NCBI GenBank assembly: GCA_964030785.1
Contig: OZ034977.1
Coordinates: 34,863,052 to 34,927,051 of the forward strand
Length of the DNA stretch: 64,000 nt
From: Siderastrea siderea
Taxonomy: Eukaryota > Cnidaria > Anthozoa > Scleractinia > Rhizangiidae
Direction of reading: 5' to 3'
The notes beneath the pieces were generated by a model. It worked only from the letters and a program-made list of their open reading frames with translations, had not been told where the DNA came from and did no database searches. The position numbers and the translations under genes were made by a program. Of this stretch, positions 1 through 14,000 are shown piece by piece (within the stretch, counting starts at the first letter, position 1; each line of letters starts with the position of its first letter).

Positions 1-3
1 CGT

Positions 4-49
4 GAAATGACCATGTGTCATTCAATAATTGAATTAATAGGGTATCAGA
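4..49. repeat. Left terminal inverted repeat of a ~3.8-kb composite
   Basis: The first ~45 bases, beginning GAAATGACCATGTGTCATTC, recur in reverse complement at 3787-3833 with one ~5-bp indel. The match includes the shared inner part GAATTAATAGGGTATCA. The two arms bracket a decayed LINE. This looks like the ends of a DNA transposon or MITE into which the LINE jumped. The outer flank is cut by the window edge, so no target duplication can be checked. Confidence 0.6.
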
Positions 50-261
50 TCCCAGCGTATTGCGAAAATAACTGCACAGTGTTAATCACAAAGGATCAAT
101 CATCAAAAGCGTGTGAGCATTTTTCGATATTCTGACTGGTTAATTTTTAATTAATCTGTCAACTTCGAGCAGCAAAGAATATGCGATGTGCACTGCATTG
201 AAGATCGATGAAATTGCCGTGCAAAGAACTAAAGGATCCATTTTTCCATTATTTGGAGAGC

Positions 262-2705
262 TAGATGGTACAAATTGGGGGGAAAATGTAATAAATACTT
301 TTTAAACTTAGAAAAAAGAAGTTACGAAAAAAGACATACAACAAAATTGAAGACACCTGAGGGTATCACTGCAGAGGATCCAAATGTTATACTAACTGTT
401 ATGAAAATTTTTACAACCAGCTTTACACCTCTCAAAACCAGCCATTTGCTAAATGGTTCTCTAACTTCTCTGATAACGAATCCTTACCGAAACTAGACAA
501 CGAAGAGCAAAACCTTTGCGAAGGTCCGATAACCGCAGAAGAGTGCCTTGCCACGCTCAAGACCTTTCAACATAATAAGACTCCGGGCATGGATGGTTTA
601 ACTGCAGAATTCTATCTCTTTGGAGCAACATCTCTGGCCCTTTGATTGGCTGCCTCAATCATGGTGCCCTACTAGGAGAGGTTTCTATCTCTCAGAGGCA
701 AGGAATCATCTCCTTGATCCCAAAAAAGAAAAAAGATCCCCTACTGCTTAAAAACTGGCACCCTATCTCTCTTTTAAATACAGACTATAAATTGGCAACC
801 AAATGCATCACAATGCGGTTAGAGAAGGTTCTTCCTCATCTGATCGAAAGTGATCAAACTGGGTACATCAAAGGTAGATTCATCGGCGAGAACATCCGCC
901 TAATTTCAGATATAATTGAACAACATGAAAATAAGGAGGGAATGATACTCTTGCTAGACTATGAAAAGGCCTTTGAATGGGATTATCTTTTTAAAGTGCT
1001 TGATACTGTGAACTTTGGTCCAAGTTTCCTCAACTGGATTCATACTTTTTACTGCAATATTTCTAGTTGTGTCTTTAATAATGGTCACACGTCAGAATTT
1101 TTTCTTTACAAAGAGGTGTAAGACAGGAGTGCCCTCTTTCAGGATTGGTCTTTGTTCTCGCTGTAGAACCTCTCGCCCACCAAATACGAATCAATGAATC
1201 AATCAAAGGTCTTGAAAATGGCAATAAGATCACTAAACTCAGCTTGTACGCCGATGACACCAGCGCTTTCATTCGTGACGACTCATCTGCAGCGTCCTTG
1301 TTTACTCTTGTTGATCAATTCGGCGACCTTTCTGGCTTGAAAATTCATAAGTCGAAAACCGACGGTTTGTGGCTTGGTTCTTGGAAGAGTAGATTTGGCA
1401 AAGACAAACCTTTCTGTATTTCGTGGCCGAAACGGTACGTTACTGCTCTTGGAATTGCGTTCCCTTATAACGTTCATGTTGGGAACAAAATAAATTTTGA
1501 CAAGCGGCCCACTAAACTTAAAAAAGTTTTACATGTAAACACCTGGTCAAGCAGACATTTAATGATCTTAGGCAGGATAGCCATTGTCAAAAATCTAGCA
1601 CTTACCAAACTTGTTTATAGCTGCTCCGTATTAAACGTTCCCGCCAAATTTGTAAAAGAAGTCAACAGCAGTATCTTTTCCTTCATCTGGAACTTCAAAC
1701 CAGACAAAATCAAAAGAAAAACGCTGATTGGCCCAATATGCAACGGTGGTCTTAACATGGTTATTTTTTCTGATGTTGTCGAGTCACTTATGACCACCTG
1801 GGTTAATCGTTATCGCAAAGCAACTGACAGCCACTGGTGTTCCCTCCTTGATTCCATGTTAGGTAAGGTTGGAGGAGCTTTCTAATTTCAATGTACTGTA
1901 ATTACAACCAAAAATTTCTTGACCTTAAAAATCGTTCTGCTTTTTGCAAAAAATGCTTTGGCAGTTTGGCAAGAACTCTATTCCAAAGATCCCCTTAACG
2001 CAAATGAATAAATAAGAAATCATATGGAACAATCGGTTTATAAGGATTGATGGAAAGCCAATTTATTATAAAACATGGGTTAACAAAGGCATTTTAAGAA
2101 TTAGTGACCTCCGTGATACCGATGGCCATTTCCTTTCATTCGAAAATTTTAAATGCAAATTCAGCATTCGCTGTACTTTCCTTGATTATGCTGGTGTTCT
2201 TGCAACAATTCCAAAAGCTTGGAAGAGTGAAATTGTAGGCAATATTGCAAAGGGTGATGGCGAAGCCTTGAAGACTCTTTCCAATGGCCATGCCATCTCC
2301 TCTACTAGAAAAGCCCGTTTAATGCTTGCAGAAAGGTCCTTGTCTCCTCCCATCATCGAAACCAATCTTGAAAAACAAGTGCCGAATGAAAAGGCTGTCT
2401 ACGAGCTTCCTTTCAATGTCACCGTTGAAGATAAATTGAGAAGCTTTCAGTTTAAACTCATATATGACATCGTTCCCAGCAATCTCTGTCTCTATAAAGT
2501 GAGCATAAAAGATTCTCCAAGATGCGATCACTGCCTTTTCCAAAACGAAACACTTGTCCACATGTTTTTCGAGTGCCCTGATGTTAAAATCTTCTGGAAA
2601 GATGTTACAATGTGGTGGAATACCAAGTGTCCGGACAACATCAATCCTAATTCCATCAAAATTCTTTATGGCTACAAACCAGAAATTACCAGCTTTTACG
2701 GTTAA
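262..2705 (+). pseudogene. LINE reverse transcriptase, broken into several frames
   Basis: The conserved linker before the RT (KYFLNLEKR) is at ~290. RT motifs follow: WHPISLLNTDYKL near 760, DYEKAFEW near 958 and the catalytic YADD at ~1250. The C-terminal RT-associated zinc-binding region (CDHCLFQNETLVHMFFECPD) lies at ~2522-2582. The pattern is that of L1/Tx1-type ORF2. Frame changes near 490-640, 1120-1145 and 1886-2268 and several stops mean that no functional protein is made. The RT 'D' in DYEKAFEW keeps the first catalytic aspartate, so the decay is moderate. Confidence 0.8.
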
Positions 2706-3261
2706 ATCATTATCTTCTTATTGCTAAATATCTTGTATATCTTTCTAGAAACCAGTCAGAGGCTCCGAGCTTACAGGTCTTTCTCGCCTTACTGGAAAGT
2801 AAAATTAAATGCGAAAGACAAATTAAATGGCCATCAAAAACTCTAATTATAAAAAATACAGAGCTAAGTGGACCACTCTCTGCATCTGCGATGCATGAGC
2901 AGCTCATTTTTATGTTTTCAAACAAAATCAAGCCTACAGTAGCTGTACAATAATGAAAGTTAAGGTGCTATATATTTTTTTTATTACATCCAGCGTGCGT
3001 GTATAAGCATATCTATCGGTTTTTTTTTTCTATATGTGTACCTGTACTGCATTTTATAATAAAGTTTCGATATAACGCGCGCTCTGATTGGTTGAAACAG
3101 CGTGCTTTATCAAAGTACAGATGCACGGATTAGCCCGTGACGCCATTCTGCGCGCGCTGGTAAACTGAAAACCTTTCTTGCGTGTGCTTGCAAGCTATGA
3201 AAAAAAACTTGATTTCTTGCAATTAAAAGCCAGTTTCTTTACAAATATGAGCAAAGCTATA

Positions 3262-3464
3262 TTATAAAACAAATAAAAAAGCCAAAACCGTGCTTTGTTC
3301 TGTGATAAAGCACTCAAGGAAGTGACGAGAGCACTCAAGAAGTAGGGAGAAGCACTCGCCTGCGGCTCGTGTTCACCCTACACTTCTTTCGTGCTCTCGT
3401 CACTTCCTTGCGTGCTTTATCACAGAACAAAGCACGGTTTTGGCTTTTTTATTTGTTAAATATA
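3262..3464. repeat. Long fold-back (palindromic) repeat
   Basis: Two ~85-bp arms (about 3268-3354 and 3372-3456) are near-perfect reverse complements. The outer parts read AAATAAAAAAGCCAAAACCG and its complement, and the loop is under 20 bp. Upstream (3060-3110) lies another GTGCTTTATCA-type stretch, so the whole mobile unit may start near 3050. It is a fold-back MITE inserted in the 3' UTR of the LINE. Confidence 0.8.
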
Positions 3465-3786
3465 GTATTGGTTTTGTGTAAGTGTAGTTGTTTGTAACTG
3501 GAAAATTCTACGTTAAGTGATCAATATGTAACATTATTTTATTGTAACTGTAGATGTTGAAATACATGGTTTCATTATCAATGAACAGTCAGTCAGGTGT
3601 AGTGTATGCCTCTAGTATAAGCATTATAATGTTAGTAATTTATATTGTTTAGTGTTTTTAGGACTATGTGTAATCTGTACTGTGATTGATTGTTAATAAA
3701 GTTTTTGTTATAAAAAATAAATAAATAAATTTCAAAACATCTAAGGAATGTTCAGGTGAAATTTCACAGAAATCCGCCGAATTTTG

Positions 3787-3833
3787 ATACCCTATTAATT
3801 CATTTATCTGATTGAATGACACATGGTCATTTC
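3787..3833. repeat. Right terminal inverted repeat of the composite
   Basis: Reverse complement of the window's first ~45 bases. It follows the LINE tail by ~60 bp of non-LINE DNA, so the host of the LINE was a short inverted-repeat element. Confidence 0.6.
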
Positions 3834-4123
3834 TGCAGTCATTTTTGCAATTTTCTTTTGGAGAATTAAAAAAACTGGCAATTCATATTTTTTCCCCAAA
3901 ATCTACGTTAATTAACCATGGCACGCATACGAATTTTTTCCCGGAGGACATGGGAGGCCACCCATGAAGGTCCGGAGTAACCTGAAGGTTTGAATTTAAT
4001 TTGATTGTGAGAGTAAGTGGGTAGGCTTTGTTTTCAGAATCAGCAGACATTACAGTTCCCAATTATAATTACCGGTATTGTTTGTTTTATCCTGAATTTC
4101 TGTGTTAACTATTTGTTTATTAG
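3834..4123 (+). other. Intron sequence before the first visible UPF2 exon
   Basis: No coding match was recognised. It ends in a T-rich tract and TAG at 4121-4123, used as splice acceptor for the exon at 4124. Confidence 0.5.
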
Positions 4124-5037
4124 ATTTTATACAAAGATGAAGGGAAGGAGGAGGCAGAGGCTGATTCTAACACTGTTAAGGATGAGAAGCCAGAAATCAA
4201 AGAGTTGGAAAGTAAGTAGTTATGGAAATGTCAATAAGTACAGTTGAAACTTAACCTGAGAGCACTTTTACAACTGAGTGTTAGAAAACTGTAACCAAAG
4301 TTTAGTATTCACTGTGTGGCAAATCATAAGCAGTGCAATAGCCAGTCACAACTGGAGGTAGGTACATGGCATCAAGCATGGGAAGCAAATCATAATTGGG
4401 TTCGCTTTTACTTAGCTTGGAAAGGAGTAGTTCTTGTTTGCTTGAGTATCCTTTACATGTGCTAATGCTCTGTGATTGTTCAAAGTAGTTTCTCTGGTTT
4501 TAAATTTTGTTAATAACTTGTTATTGAAAGCCACTCTAAAGCCGACCAAAGCAGATGTGCGTTACTCAAGTTTGCATCACTCTATCTTAACTGCTGTAAA
4601 ATCTTGGTCAACATTAACTCCAACCAAAAGCACTTTAATACCGTAACCCCGCTATGTGGTTTAACTTGTCACATTAGCACACAGAATTATTACGTATACA
4701 GTTGCATGCTATGGGAGCCCGGAGGTGTACTTGTAGTGGTAAAGTTGAACCTGTCATGGTGAAGACCTTCATGCAGACATCTCTGTGTACCTTGTGGACG
4801 CAGTTTAGTTGGTCCTGGAAAACCCAGTTATATTTCTCTACCTTTCCAGTACAGAAAAATCTCTGTGGTGTCTGCGTAAAAGAGTTTAATCTGCATGACA
4901 AATAATTCAACTTATTAAAATTTGTTGAGGTGCCATAGATCCAACTGCTCCTCTTTCTTTAGTTGCAGAGGCGGAGTATGAAGAGGTGGATCAATATTTT
5001 GGTGATGAGGAATATAATGAAAAGGAAAGTGAGGAAG
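4124..5037 (+). CDS. UPF2: UPF2 exons 4124-4211 and 4969-5037: acidic linker
   Basis: The two exons encode a Glu/Asp/Lys-rich linker (DEGKEEAEADSN..., then EYEEVDQYFGDEEYNEKESE). In UPF2 proteins such a low-complexity acidic stretch separates MIF4G-2 from MIF4G-3. The acceptor of the second exon is ambiguous by 6 bases: TTTAG ending at 4962 or TTGCAG ending at 4968. Both keep the frame, so two protein isoforms differing by two residues are possible. Confidence 0.8.
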
Positions 5038-8000
5038 GTAAAATAATCCTATCAATTGATTTTCCATGGTTAAATAAATAAATGTAATTACCTTTTTACA
5101 GTCCTTTTCAAAGCAACAGTCTGTAAAGTCATAACCGTGCAGTGATCTCTAACATGTTGTGTTGGCTTTGGTTATTTGTTTATGAAAGCCTCTACTATCC
5201 AATAATTTTAAATAGCAGCAATTAATTGGCAATTGCCTTTGGACTGTTTTTTGCTCAAATTGATATTTTTGTCAAAATTTGAAAGTTAAACAGTACCCCG
5301 TGAATGATAACAAAGACTGACTCATCAGACTATACAAATACATGCATCACCACCTTGTGCGGTATGGCAAACAACAACTTGGGGAACTACTGCTCAATAG
5401 CTTCCATTTGAATGGTCTTATCTACAGCTGTAAGCAGTCATACAAACTCAAAAGGAAGAACCACCTTGTGCAGCATAATAACAGCACCACGGGAAAGTAC
5501 TGCTCAATAGCTTTCATTTGAATGGTCACACTTAAGGATTTCATCCAGAGTCTCAAAAAGTTTAAGCTAAGTTGTATGTTGTACTTCATACTTATAAACA
5601 GCACCTGGCTCTCTCAGCAAAGTACCTCGCAAGAGCCATCATTCGAATTACTGTGCGTGAGAATTTCCTTAACTGTTTGGAAGTGACAACCTCTTTGTAC
5701 AGCATATTGAACAGTACCAGTAGAGATTAGCGCAGACAATTGCCACATTAGGAATTAGTGCAACCTGCCCAGCTGTTATTTTAGCATGACATTCCTTTGT
5801 ATTTGCAGAGGATGATGAGAGTTCATCTGGTGAAACAACGGGCTCCACTACTGGACTTGCTCTTGAGGCTGTTCTCCAGAGATTGCCAACATGTGTCAAC
5901 AAGGACTTCATTGATGAGGTATTTGTTGTTTTAGACAGTTTAAAATGTAGTTACCCTGCTTTCAACCTTACATACTGATCTGGTGATTGCATATAAGCAG
6001 ACTTGCTAGGGAAAAAGCCTCCCTGTATTTTTAGATAATTCATTTAATTAGACACTTCTGAAACTTTCAAAATTGCCAATCTGGAAAACAAAGGTTTTCG
6101 TTGAATTCATGCCACTTCTGTACTTGTAGGTGGCAACAGAATTCATGCAAACGTGCAACACAAAGGGAAACAGGAAGAAACTTTGTCGGGCTCTTTTTGG
6201 TGTTCCAAGAACAAGGTAAACATGGAGTGATGAATGATGGCTTGTCTTGAATACTGCTTTCTGGAACTTTTTGTCTGGTTTGTTAAGCTATATTGTTTAC
6301 TTTGAGATTTAGACATTGAAAAAGGACAAACAATTATCTAGCTTATTTTTTTCCTGCAAAACTAGTCGAGACAGATAAAGAGAAGAACAACATTGATTGG
6401 GGGGAGGGAGAGGTACAACTCGTGATGTGGAATTATCAGGTTTCATTTCACAGCAATCAGAGTCTGTCTCAACAGTTTTGTCCAGTGTTGTAGTATTTTG
6501 GAAGCCTGGTTTTTAACAGTGCACAATATAATATGCTCGTGATATTGCATTGTAGGTTGGATTTGTTGCCGATGTATGCACGTCTTGTGGCAACCCTTGA
6601 CCCTTGTGCCCCTGACATTGCTCCTGAGTTGATGCAGCAACTGAAAGGAGAATTCAGGTTCAGGGTAAGCCTAATGATCTATAAATTGTGGTAAGGTGAT
6701 CCTGGTTGTAGGATATGGTGTACTATTTGATCTTCTTGGTCTCCTGGCACATGCTCAGTGTCAAAAAGTGTGTTCTGTACATCTGCTTCTGTCTGCTTTG
6801 TCTTTTCCTTGGGAAGACTTCATTGTGTAAGAATGTGTGAAGCACCTAAAACAGCCTGAGGCTTTGACACTGATGATGGCGACAAAAAGAGCCAAGGCTT
6901 GACTTCTCACCTGGATAATTTACTGCAGATGCTGAAATCCCAAGCTTAATGGTTAAAGCCGTGGGCCTGATTATTCAAAGCATTATTAAGCAAAACCAGG
7001 TTTAACATCAACTTAGAAGTCAGCCAGTAGTTGAGTTTACATTGCATTTGTGAATAGTCCTGGTGCCAAGTGAGGATTACTTCTGACCAGCCTGTTGGAT
7101 TAGGCCAGATATTTAAAGACAGTGCCTACTTTTGTTACTGCATATCTTGGAATGGCCCGAGAAACTTGGTTTTCTCAAGGACGTCTAGCTACCTAGACAA
7201 AGATAATTTTGTGTGGTTTATGTCTATGCGGGTAGAGCAGATCTTAGCAAGGGCTGTTGGAATCCATAAGGAACATTGGGTGTAACCATGCATTTATGAG
7301 AGATAATTTGGAAAGAAAATGCCATTCCTTGTTATGTATTTTAAAGCTTTTTATGGTTGCTTTATTATCTTTGAAAAATACGTGGCTACCCACAATTTTC
7401 CTTTTGGATTCCAACAGCCCTCACTAAGATCTGCTTTTCCTGCACAGTCATAAACTGTGCAAAAATACCTCTGTATTAGGAGACACTGTCCGTTGTAAAC
7501 TGTTCCAGAGGGATTGTGATATTGTGAAGTTTTTTCAATGAAATTAATGAAGTTTTTTCCCAAAGTTGCGTGTCTCTTCAGTTTTGACTGTCTTTTCTTA
7601 ACCTTTGACTTTGTCTTTTCTTGAACTTTTACATAAAATAATTTGTCGATAATTTGTCAACAGAAGAAATAGAAACATGACTCTGTGGAATTTTATACCT
7701 TGTTATCATCCTTCAACTGAGCCTTGATCTTTGTTGTTGTATTCTTTCGAATTCTTAGACAAAGTGCTTTGTGCCATGTGGTACCATTAAAATCCTGGCT
7801 TGTAAAGTGGGGAATTGTTGGAGTAGCCTGGTAAATTGCCAGGATAGCTACATGTAGCTAAGTCCCTTCATACTAGAGGTTGTGGACTCAAGAACAGAAA
7901 TTTGCTCTATAATGTGTATAAATAACTTTGGTTTGCAGAGAAAGTGATGTGAAGGTTTTTATTACTTGTTTTAGGTCCGCAAAAAGGATCAGATAAATGT

Positions 8001-11000
8001 TGAATCCAAGATTAAGGCAGTGAGGTTCATAGGTAAGATTTCGATTCACATTGGCATTTATTGCTGGTGGTGGAAGTGGTTATACGTTTTCATCCAAAGG
8101 CAAGAGATTGCCAGAAGAGAAGCCAAAAATGTGCCATTTCTGGGGTGAAGTCTCAAAGTCTCACAACTGAACCATTATCAGTGCTAGTTTAGAAGCTATG
8201 GTCCAGCAGGTTGACAGCAGCTCTTCATTCTGTTGTATTCTGCTTGGGGATGACTACTTCCTTCCTTTTTATTTTGTGCTTCTCGCTTGTAAGATTTTTC
8301 CCCTTTTGATTTTCAGGGGAGCTAACCAAGTTCCATATGTTTCCAAAGGGAGAAACATTGCACTGTTTGAAGGTAAGTAATTGTCCAATAGTATATGATC
8401 TATTGGGAGAATTTGACCTTGCAATATACGCAGCTGAGCTGCATGTGTATGGTAATGATGATTTAAGGAGGTACAAGTATTTGTTGTCATAGGGTGATGT
8501 CATAAAGATGAAGATATAGCTAAATATGTTAGTGTACCCATGATGTATGATTTTGATGACTGTTAAATGTGTGTTCTGTCACGTGATGTCAATTCTTTAC
8601 CCAGATGTTATGGTTAAGACCTTTTTCATTCTACAAAGCCTAAGTTATTTTAACTGGTTCGAGCTTACCCTTGTACACATTTTATGTTTCAGCATATAAC
8701 ATGAGTATGTGTTGTTCAATTTTATCCTTGAGTCAATTTTTGTTTTCTATCGTTTTTGTGTATGGTTATGTACCAAAGGAAAATAAAAATTGAACCACAT
8801 CGCTTATCTCTGAAATTATAGTTTTGTTGTACTATGCCTTCTTGATTTGAGGCAAATTCAAAACACCTCATGTTGCATTCTCCAAAATACAAACAAAAAG
8901 GAGACTTATGTTTAATCAAAGGAAAGCGTAATTTAACTGTATGATGGAGCTTTCCAATTTGTCATTGGTAACAGACTGAGTGCTTCTGTGAAGAACAAAC
9001 GTTAGCCGTTAAAGCTGTAAAATCTGTTTCTGAGGCATTTAGATTATGCTAATTTCATTTAAATCTTCTGTTGTCATTTTAGATGCTTCTGGAAGATTTC
9101 ACCCATCACAATATTGAGATGGCCTGTAATTTGTTAGAAGTATGTGGTAGATTTTTGTATCGCTCACCAGATTCTCACATCAGAACAAAGAACTTGCTGG
9201 TAAGTTCTTGGATTTATTCTTGTGTCTTGTGAGATTAATATTCCATAAACTGTAAATAAGAGGTCAAAGTCATTGTCTTAATTTATACAACCTTTATGCA
9301 TCATTAACTCGTTCTCTTTTTTAGGTAGTACAATCACTTAATTCTTAAATTCTTGTTATCGTATAAAAGATTGAAATGGAACATGTAAATTTAAATTTAA
9401 ATTTATTTTAATGTTGCAGGAGCTCATGATGAGAAAGAAAGCTGTGCAGAATTTGGACAGTCGCCAACTGACTTTGATTGAGAATGCGTTCTTTTACTGC
9501 AATCCACCTGAAAGGCAGAAGGTGATTTTTCTTGTATATTTTTAAGGGGTAATTAGAGGTTTACTTTCAGAAATTTTTGGTGGGTTTGTGCTTGCTTTGG
9601 ATTGACAGGGTCCAGCACGTACAGTAGCCAGTGGCACTGAGGAAATTTGTTAAAGCGTTTGCTCACTCTCCAGCGCTCATATATACCCTCTAAAAATGTT
9701 TATATTAAGGCCACTTCTTTTGTCTTTATCTCATGCCCATGGCAAACTGAATGCCGTTTACTTATTATTTTATCTTAGTTCACATTTACAATCTTTCACT
9801 TTGTCATCACTCAAGGCGGTTCCACATTGCTGATCCTAGCAGCATCCAATAAACCTATTAAATATGACCTAGCTCACCACATGTATCCCAGGAACTCAGT
9901 GGTAAGAGCATCCAAATGGTGTGCTGGTCTTGAGTTCTTTTTTGTCTCATGCTTGTGGGAAAGTAAGTAGAAGTTAAGGCAGAGAATGTAAACCTAGTGA
10001 ATATAACTTGGGCCTTGTTGCAATAGATGGAGCGGCCTTAACCAGTCTGCACCAGGATGCATTTTCAAATTCCATTGGGTATTCAGGTTTTTTGTTTGTC
10101 TCCTGTGCAAGATAGTTTACTTATAATGACATAACATGATGGTAGATTTTGCATGGACTATAGAAAGTTAAAAACCTGTGGCGCATTTTGCGTGACTAAA
10201 GAAAATTAGAACTCAGTGGCAAACTAAACCGTGCAGAAAACATAACGTGATGGTAGGTTTTGCTTGGACTATAGAAAATTAAAACCCAGTGGCAGACTAA
10301 AACGCTTAGAACACAAAACATTGCGGTAGATTTTGCATGGACTATGGAAAATTAATACTCAATGGCAGACTGAAATGATTAGAAACCACACCTTGTCCAG
10401 CTTATAAAGAAGAGTAGCCCACTCCTAAGTATCTTTTACTTGTTACTGTTTACTCTTTTAACTTAAGCGTTAGTTGAGTGTTTTTCCAACGTAATAATTA
10501 GTTTAGTGTTTCGCTGATATCTTATTTGTCAACACCTAGCCAGCAGTTAAATTACTTCATGACGAATGCTTAATTTTATGTTTCATAAAAAATATCCACA
10601 CAGTTAACAAAGCATGAAATTCGATTTACAGTATTCTGTTAAAGCCTCGAAGAATCATAATTGTTACAGTAATTTTTGTTACTTCAAGTGGAATTGTCAG
10701 CTTGTGGTGTGTTTTTTTAAACAAGTAAATAAATAAATAAATTAAAAAATAAAAAATAAAAAAAGTTTGTGGTCTGTTTTGTCGTGCTCCTCAATGTAAC
10801 TTTTGTGGCAAGTGTAAACCAGCGACAACTTCAATACGGTTTCTCTGCAATTGAAGTGCAATATTTCCTGCATATTCTCCACAAAATGCGCTTGCAGTTT
10901 TTATCGCAAGCTCAAGCGCAACAAAAAAGTGCATCAGCAATTGCACAAAAAATCGCGTGTAAACTGGCCTTTAGTGAGACAGTTTCGAAACAATCTTCCC

Positions 11001-14000
11001 ATGGCTATTGATTTTAGAATTTTGTGGTTTATTGTCCACAGGTTGCCCAGATAGAGCGCCCTCCAATGCATGAATACATTCGTAAACTTCTATATAAAGA
11101 CCTGTCCAAAACCACCACCGAAAAGGTATTGATTGATTTGTTAAGTAATTGTTATCCTCTTCTTGTTAATTATTAAATATGTAGATCTAAAAGTGTGTGA
11201 AAAGGATGTACTACCTTCTGAAATCACCCCCAGGAGTATGTTGATCCACCCTCTGGAGTATGTTGAATGACCCTGTGGAGTATGTTGAACCACCCTACCC
11301 TGTGAAGTATGTTCCATCACCCTCTGGAGTATGTTGAATCACCCTGTGGAGTATGTTGAATCACGCCCTAGAATATGTTGGATCACCCTCTAGAGTATGC
11401 TGAATAACCCCCTGGAGTATGTTGTTTTTACACTTTGCTACATGATGTCACTAGTCACGCAAGGCATCAAGAAATTTACAGTTCACCCAAGAGGTGACTT
11501 GTTTTTTCAGCAACCACATCCTATCAGTTGTATTCATAATGTTACAAGACCTAACTAACAGCCACGTAATGTCCCATGTCCGCATACATGTGGACCGTTT
11601 ATTTAATCCAGGAATGACACCGTAAACTGAGGTGACCTCCAAGCCATTTCAGAGGCCCTCTAGTATTGACAGTATTTGTTCTCAGATACCACATCTGTGG
11701 AACTCAATTCTGGTTTTTCACCTGCAGGTATTAAGGCAGATCAGAAAATTGCCTTGGGACGATCCACAGGTACAAGCTATTCCAGTTTATCTCAATGAAT
11801 AATATAATCCCTACTGAGATTTTCATTCATATCTGCATCTGATTGCATTCTGTTGATAGGATGTTAGTTTGTGCAGTGAGAGTTAGTAACTAATATATGA
11901 CTGTTTAAACAGTCATTTTTTGGTTGTCGGTGAACTTATGAAGTATCTTATGTCAATTTTCCTGAATTTCTTGCCTTCAGATTGTCCTGTATGTAATCAA
12001 GTGTCTTATTCGTGTGTGGAACGTCAAGTACAACAGTATTCACTGTGCTGCTAATCTACTGGCAGGAATCGTACAGTATCATGTGAGTTTGACAGTCTCT
12101 TTTGTTGTAACATTGTAACCAGTTTTGACCATCCATTCTTCTTTGCAGTTTCTTAGTATTTATTTCATGTTTCTCATGTGTAATTGGAGCGTGTAAATGA
12201 AAGTCATCAAGCAGTTTGTTCCAGAAATATTAATTTGTTGGCCTTCATCATATTTCATTCAGTTGAATTTTAAGCGTTAAATTACCTTTTCTATACTGCT
12301 ACTATACTGTGCTATTACCTGAAAGTTGCATTCCCTCATAGATCGCTTTTGAGATGAGCGGAGGCTAAAGACTATTAAAGACCCCTACTAATTTTTAAAG
12401 TAGCAAATTTGGTGCTAATAGAATATGTTTTAACGAGCTGCTGTTCAAAACCGGTGGTATAATGATCGTACTTGCCTTGCAGGAAGATGTTGGTTTGTAT
12501 GTTGTTGATGGAATTTTGGAAGAGATCCGTCTCGGAATGGAGGTATGTCGCATACATGTAGCACTCATGCTGGAGAGAGAATGTCAATGATTCAACTCGG
12601 GTTATCTGACGACACGATCACAAATCTGGTTGTTAGTTTGAAGTAATGCAGTGAAACCCTGCATTACGACCTCCGCGTTATTGTGACAGCACTTTCTGTA
12701 GTTATGACTACTTTCTGTAGCCCAAACAAAAGCTCAGTCATTTTCTTATGTGAAAACCCTGTTATTCTCTTTAGTGAGACCAGCAATCGCCTTTTGAGGT
12801 CCCAAATGTCATAACTTTATGCCCTTAATACGGTCACTCCAAATACCTGTTGACGTAATAAATGAAAAAAGCAAACAAAAATTGACAAAGAAGTCACAAG
12901 TGTCTTTTAAGCTACATTTAACATCCGGTTGCAAAGTTGTTGTACCTTGTAATTCTTTTGCCTTTCTATGTCGATTTTCATTTGTCCCTCCTTCCATTTT
13001 ATAGGCCGTCGTAATTTGACACTGCCCCATTAATTAAACTATTAAAGTTGGAACTAGTGACCCGTTGGTGTTATTATTAAGGGGTTCCTCTGTGGGTAAA
13101 CTGTAGTGAAAACTGTAGTGATCATGTTACATGAAGAATCCATCATGCATTCTTGTTTCTTCTTTTTGCAGACAAACCTGCAAAAGATGAACCAGCGGCG
13201 TATGAGTTGTGTGAAGTTCTTAGGTGAACTGTATAACTACAGACTAGTCGAGTCACGTGTTATCTTCAGTACGCTGTACTCATTCATCACCTTTGGCAAC
13301 AATCAAGAAGGTCAGTGTTGTTGTCTTGTTCAGTCTTTTCATAGCTGCTTTGCTGCTCCCCTTCTCCCCCACCCCTCACCACCCCCCCTCCCCTGCCTTC
13401 GCCTTCGTTTGATTAACCAGGTTTTTGGCCCCTTTTTAACACATATAGTTAAACTTTCCAGATAAATAACGTTAAGAGATTAAGAGATCCATTTGAATGG
13501 TTGACTGACAACTTTATGGGGATGATTCCCAGTTGTGGTTCTTTCAACTGCGTCCTCTTTTGTTGCACACTGGAACCCTGCTTTATGAACCCTGACCGTG
13601 TTTAGTTTTGTCCCTTTTATGCTAGCCCCAGGACACCGTTCAATATAGATAATGGACACTACAGATGACGTGTCACTCTCTCACCTGAGTGACACGTTCT
13701 TATATAAAGCCAACCTCGCTGTATAGGTTGTAGTGAATAATATGGCTTGTCCACCGGAATTAATGTCTGGTTTTCCGAGCACAAGGCAAGCCCATGCCTT
13801 GAAATGTATGCATTTGCAAGCCTAAGTTAATGCATACAACATTCGTGTTTGCCTTGAAAGATCCCGGTGTAGAACAGGCTTCCGCACTCGGCGGTATATG
13901 CACCATCTGTTCTCCAATCCAGAACCTTTATACTGTTTATGTAAGTCCGTGGTAAATCCTCTTTTGTTGCATGTATTAATAAATCACTTTGCAAGCTTCT

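Larger units (their letters stand above)
250..3726 (+). mobile_element. 5'-truncated, decayed non-LTR retrotransposon (LINE 1)
   Basis: A LINE remnant starting at the linker just before the RT and running through RT, C-terminal zinc-binding region and 3' UTR to a TAAA-rich tail at about 3706-3730. No endonuclease or ORF1 is present, so it is a 5'-truncated insertion. It lies in what should be an upstream intron of UPF2 and between the inverted repeats at 4-49 and 3787-3833. A fold-back repeat (3262-3464) sits in its 3' UTR. Confidence 0.75.

Noticed and set aside
13106..13465. 119-codon + strand reading frame
   Set aside because: It is UPF2 exon 13172-13310 with read-through into both introns. 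The exon borders explain it.
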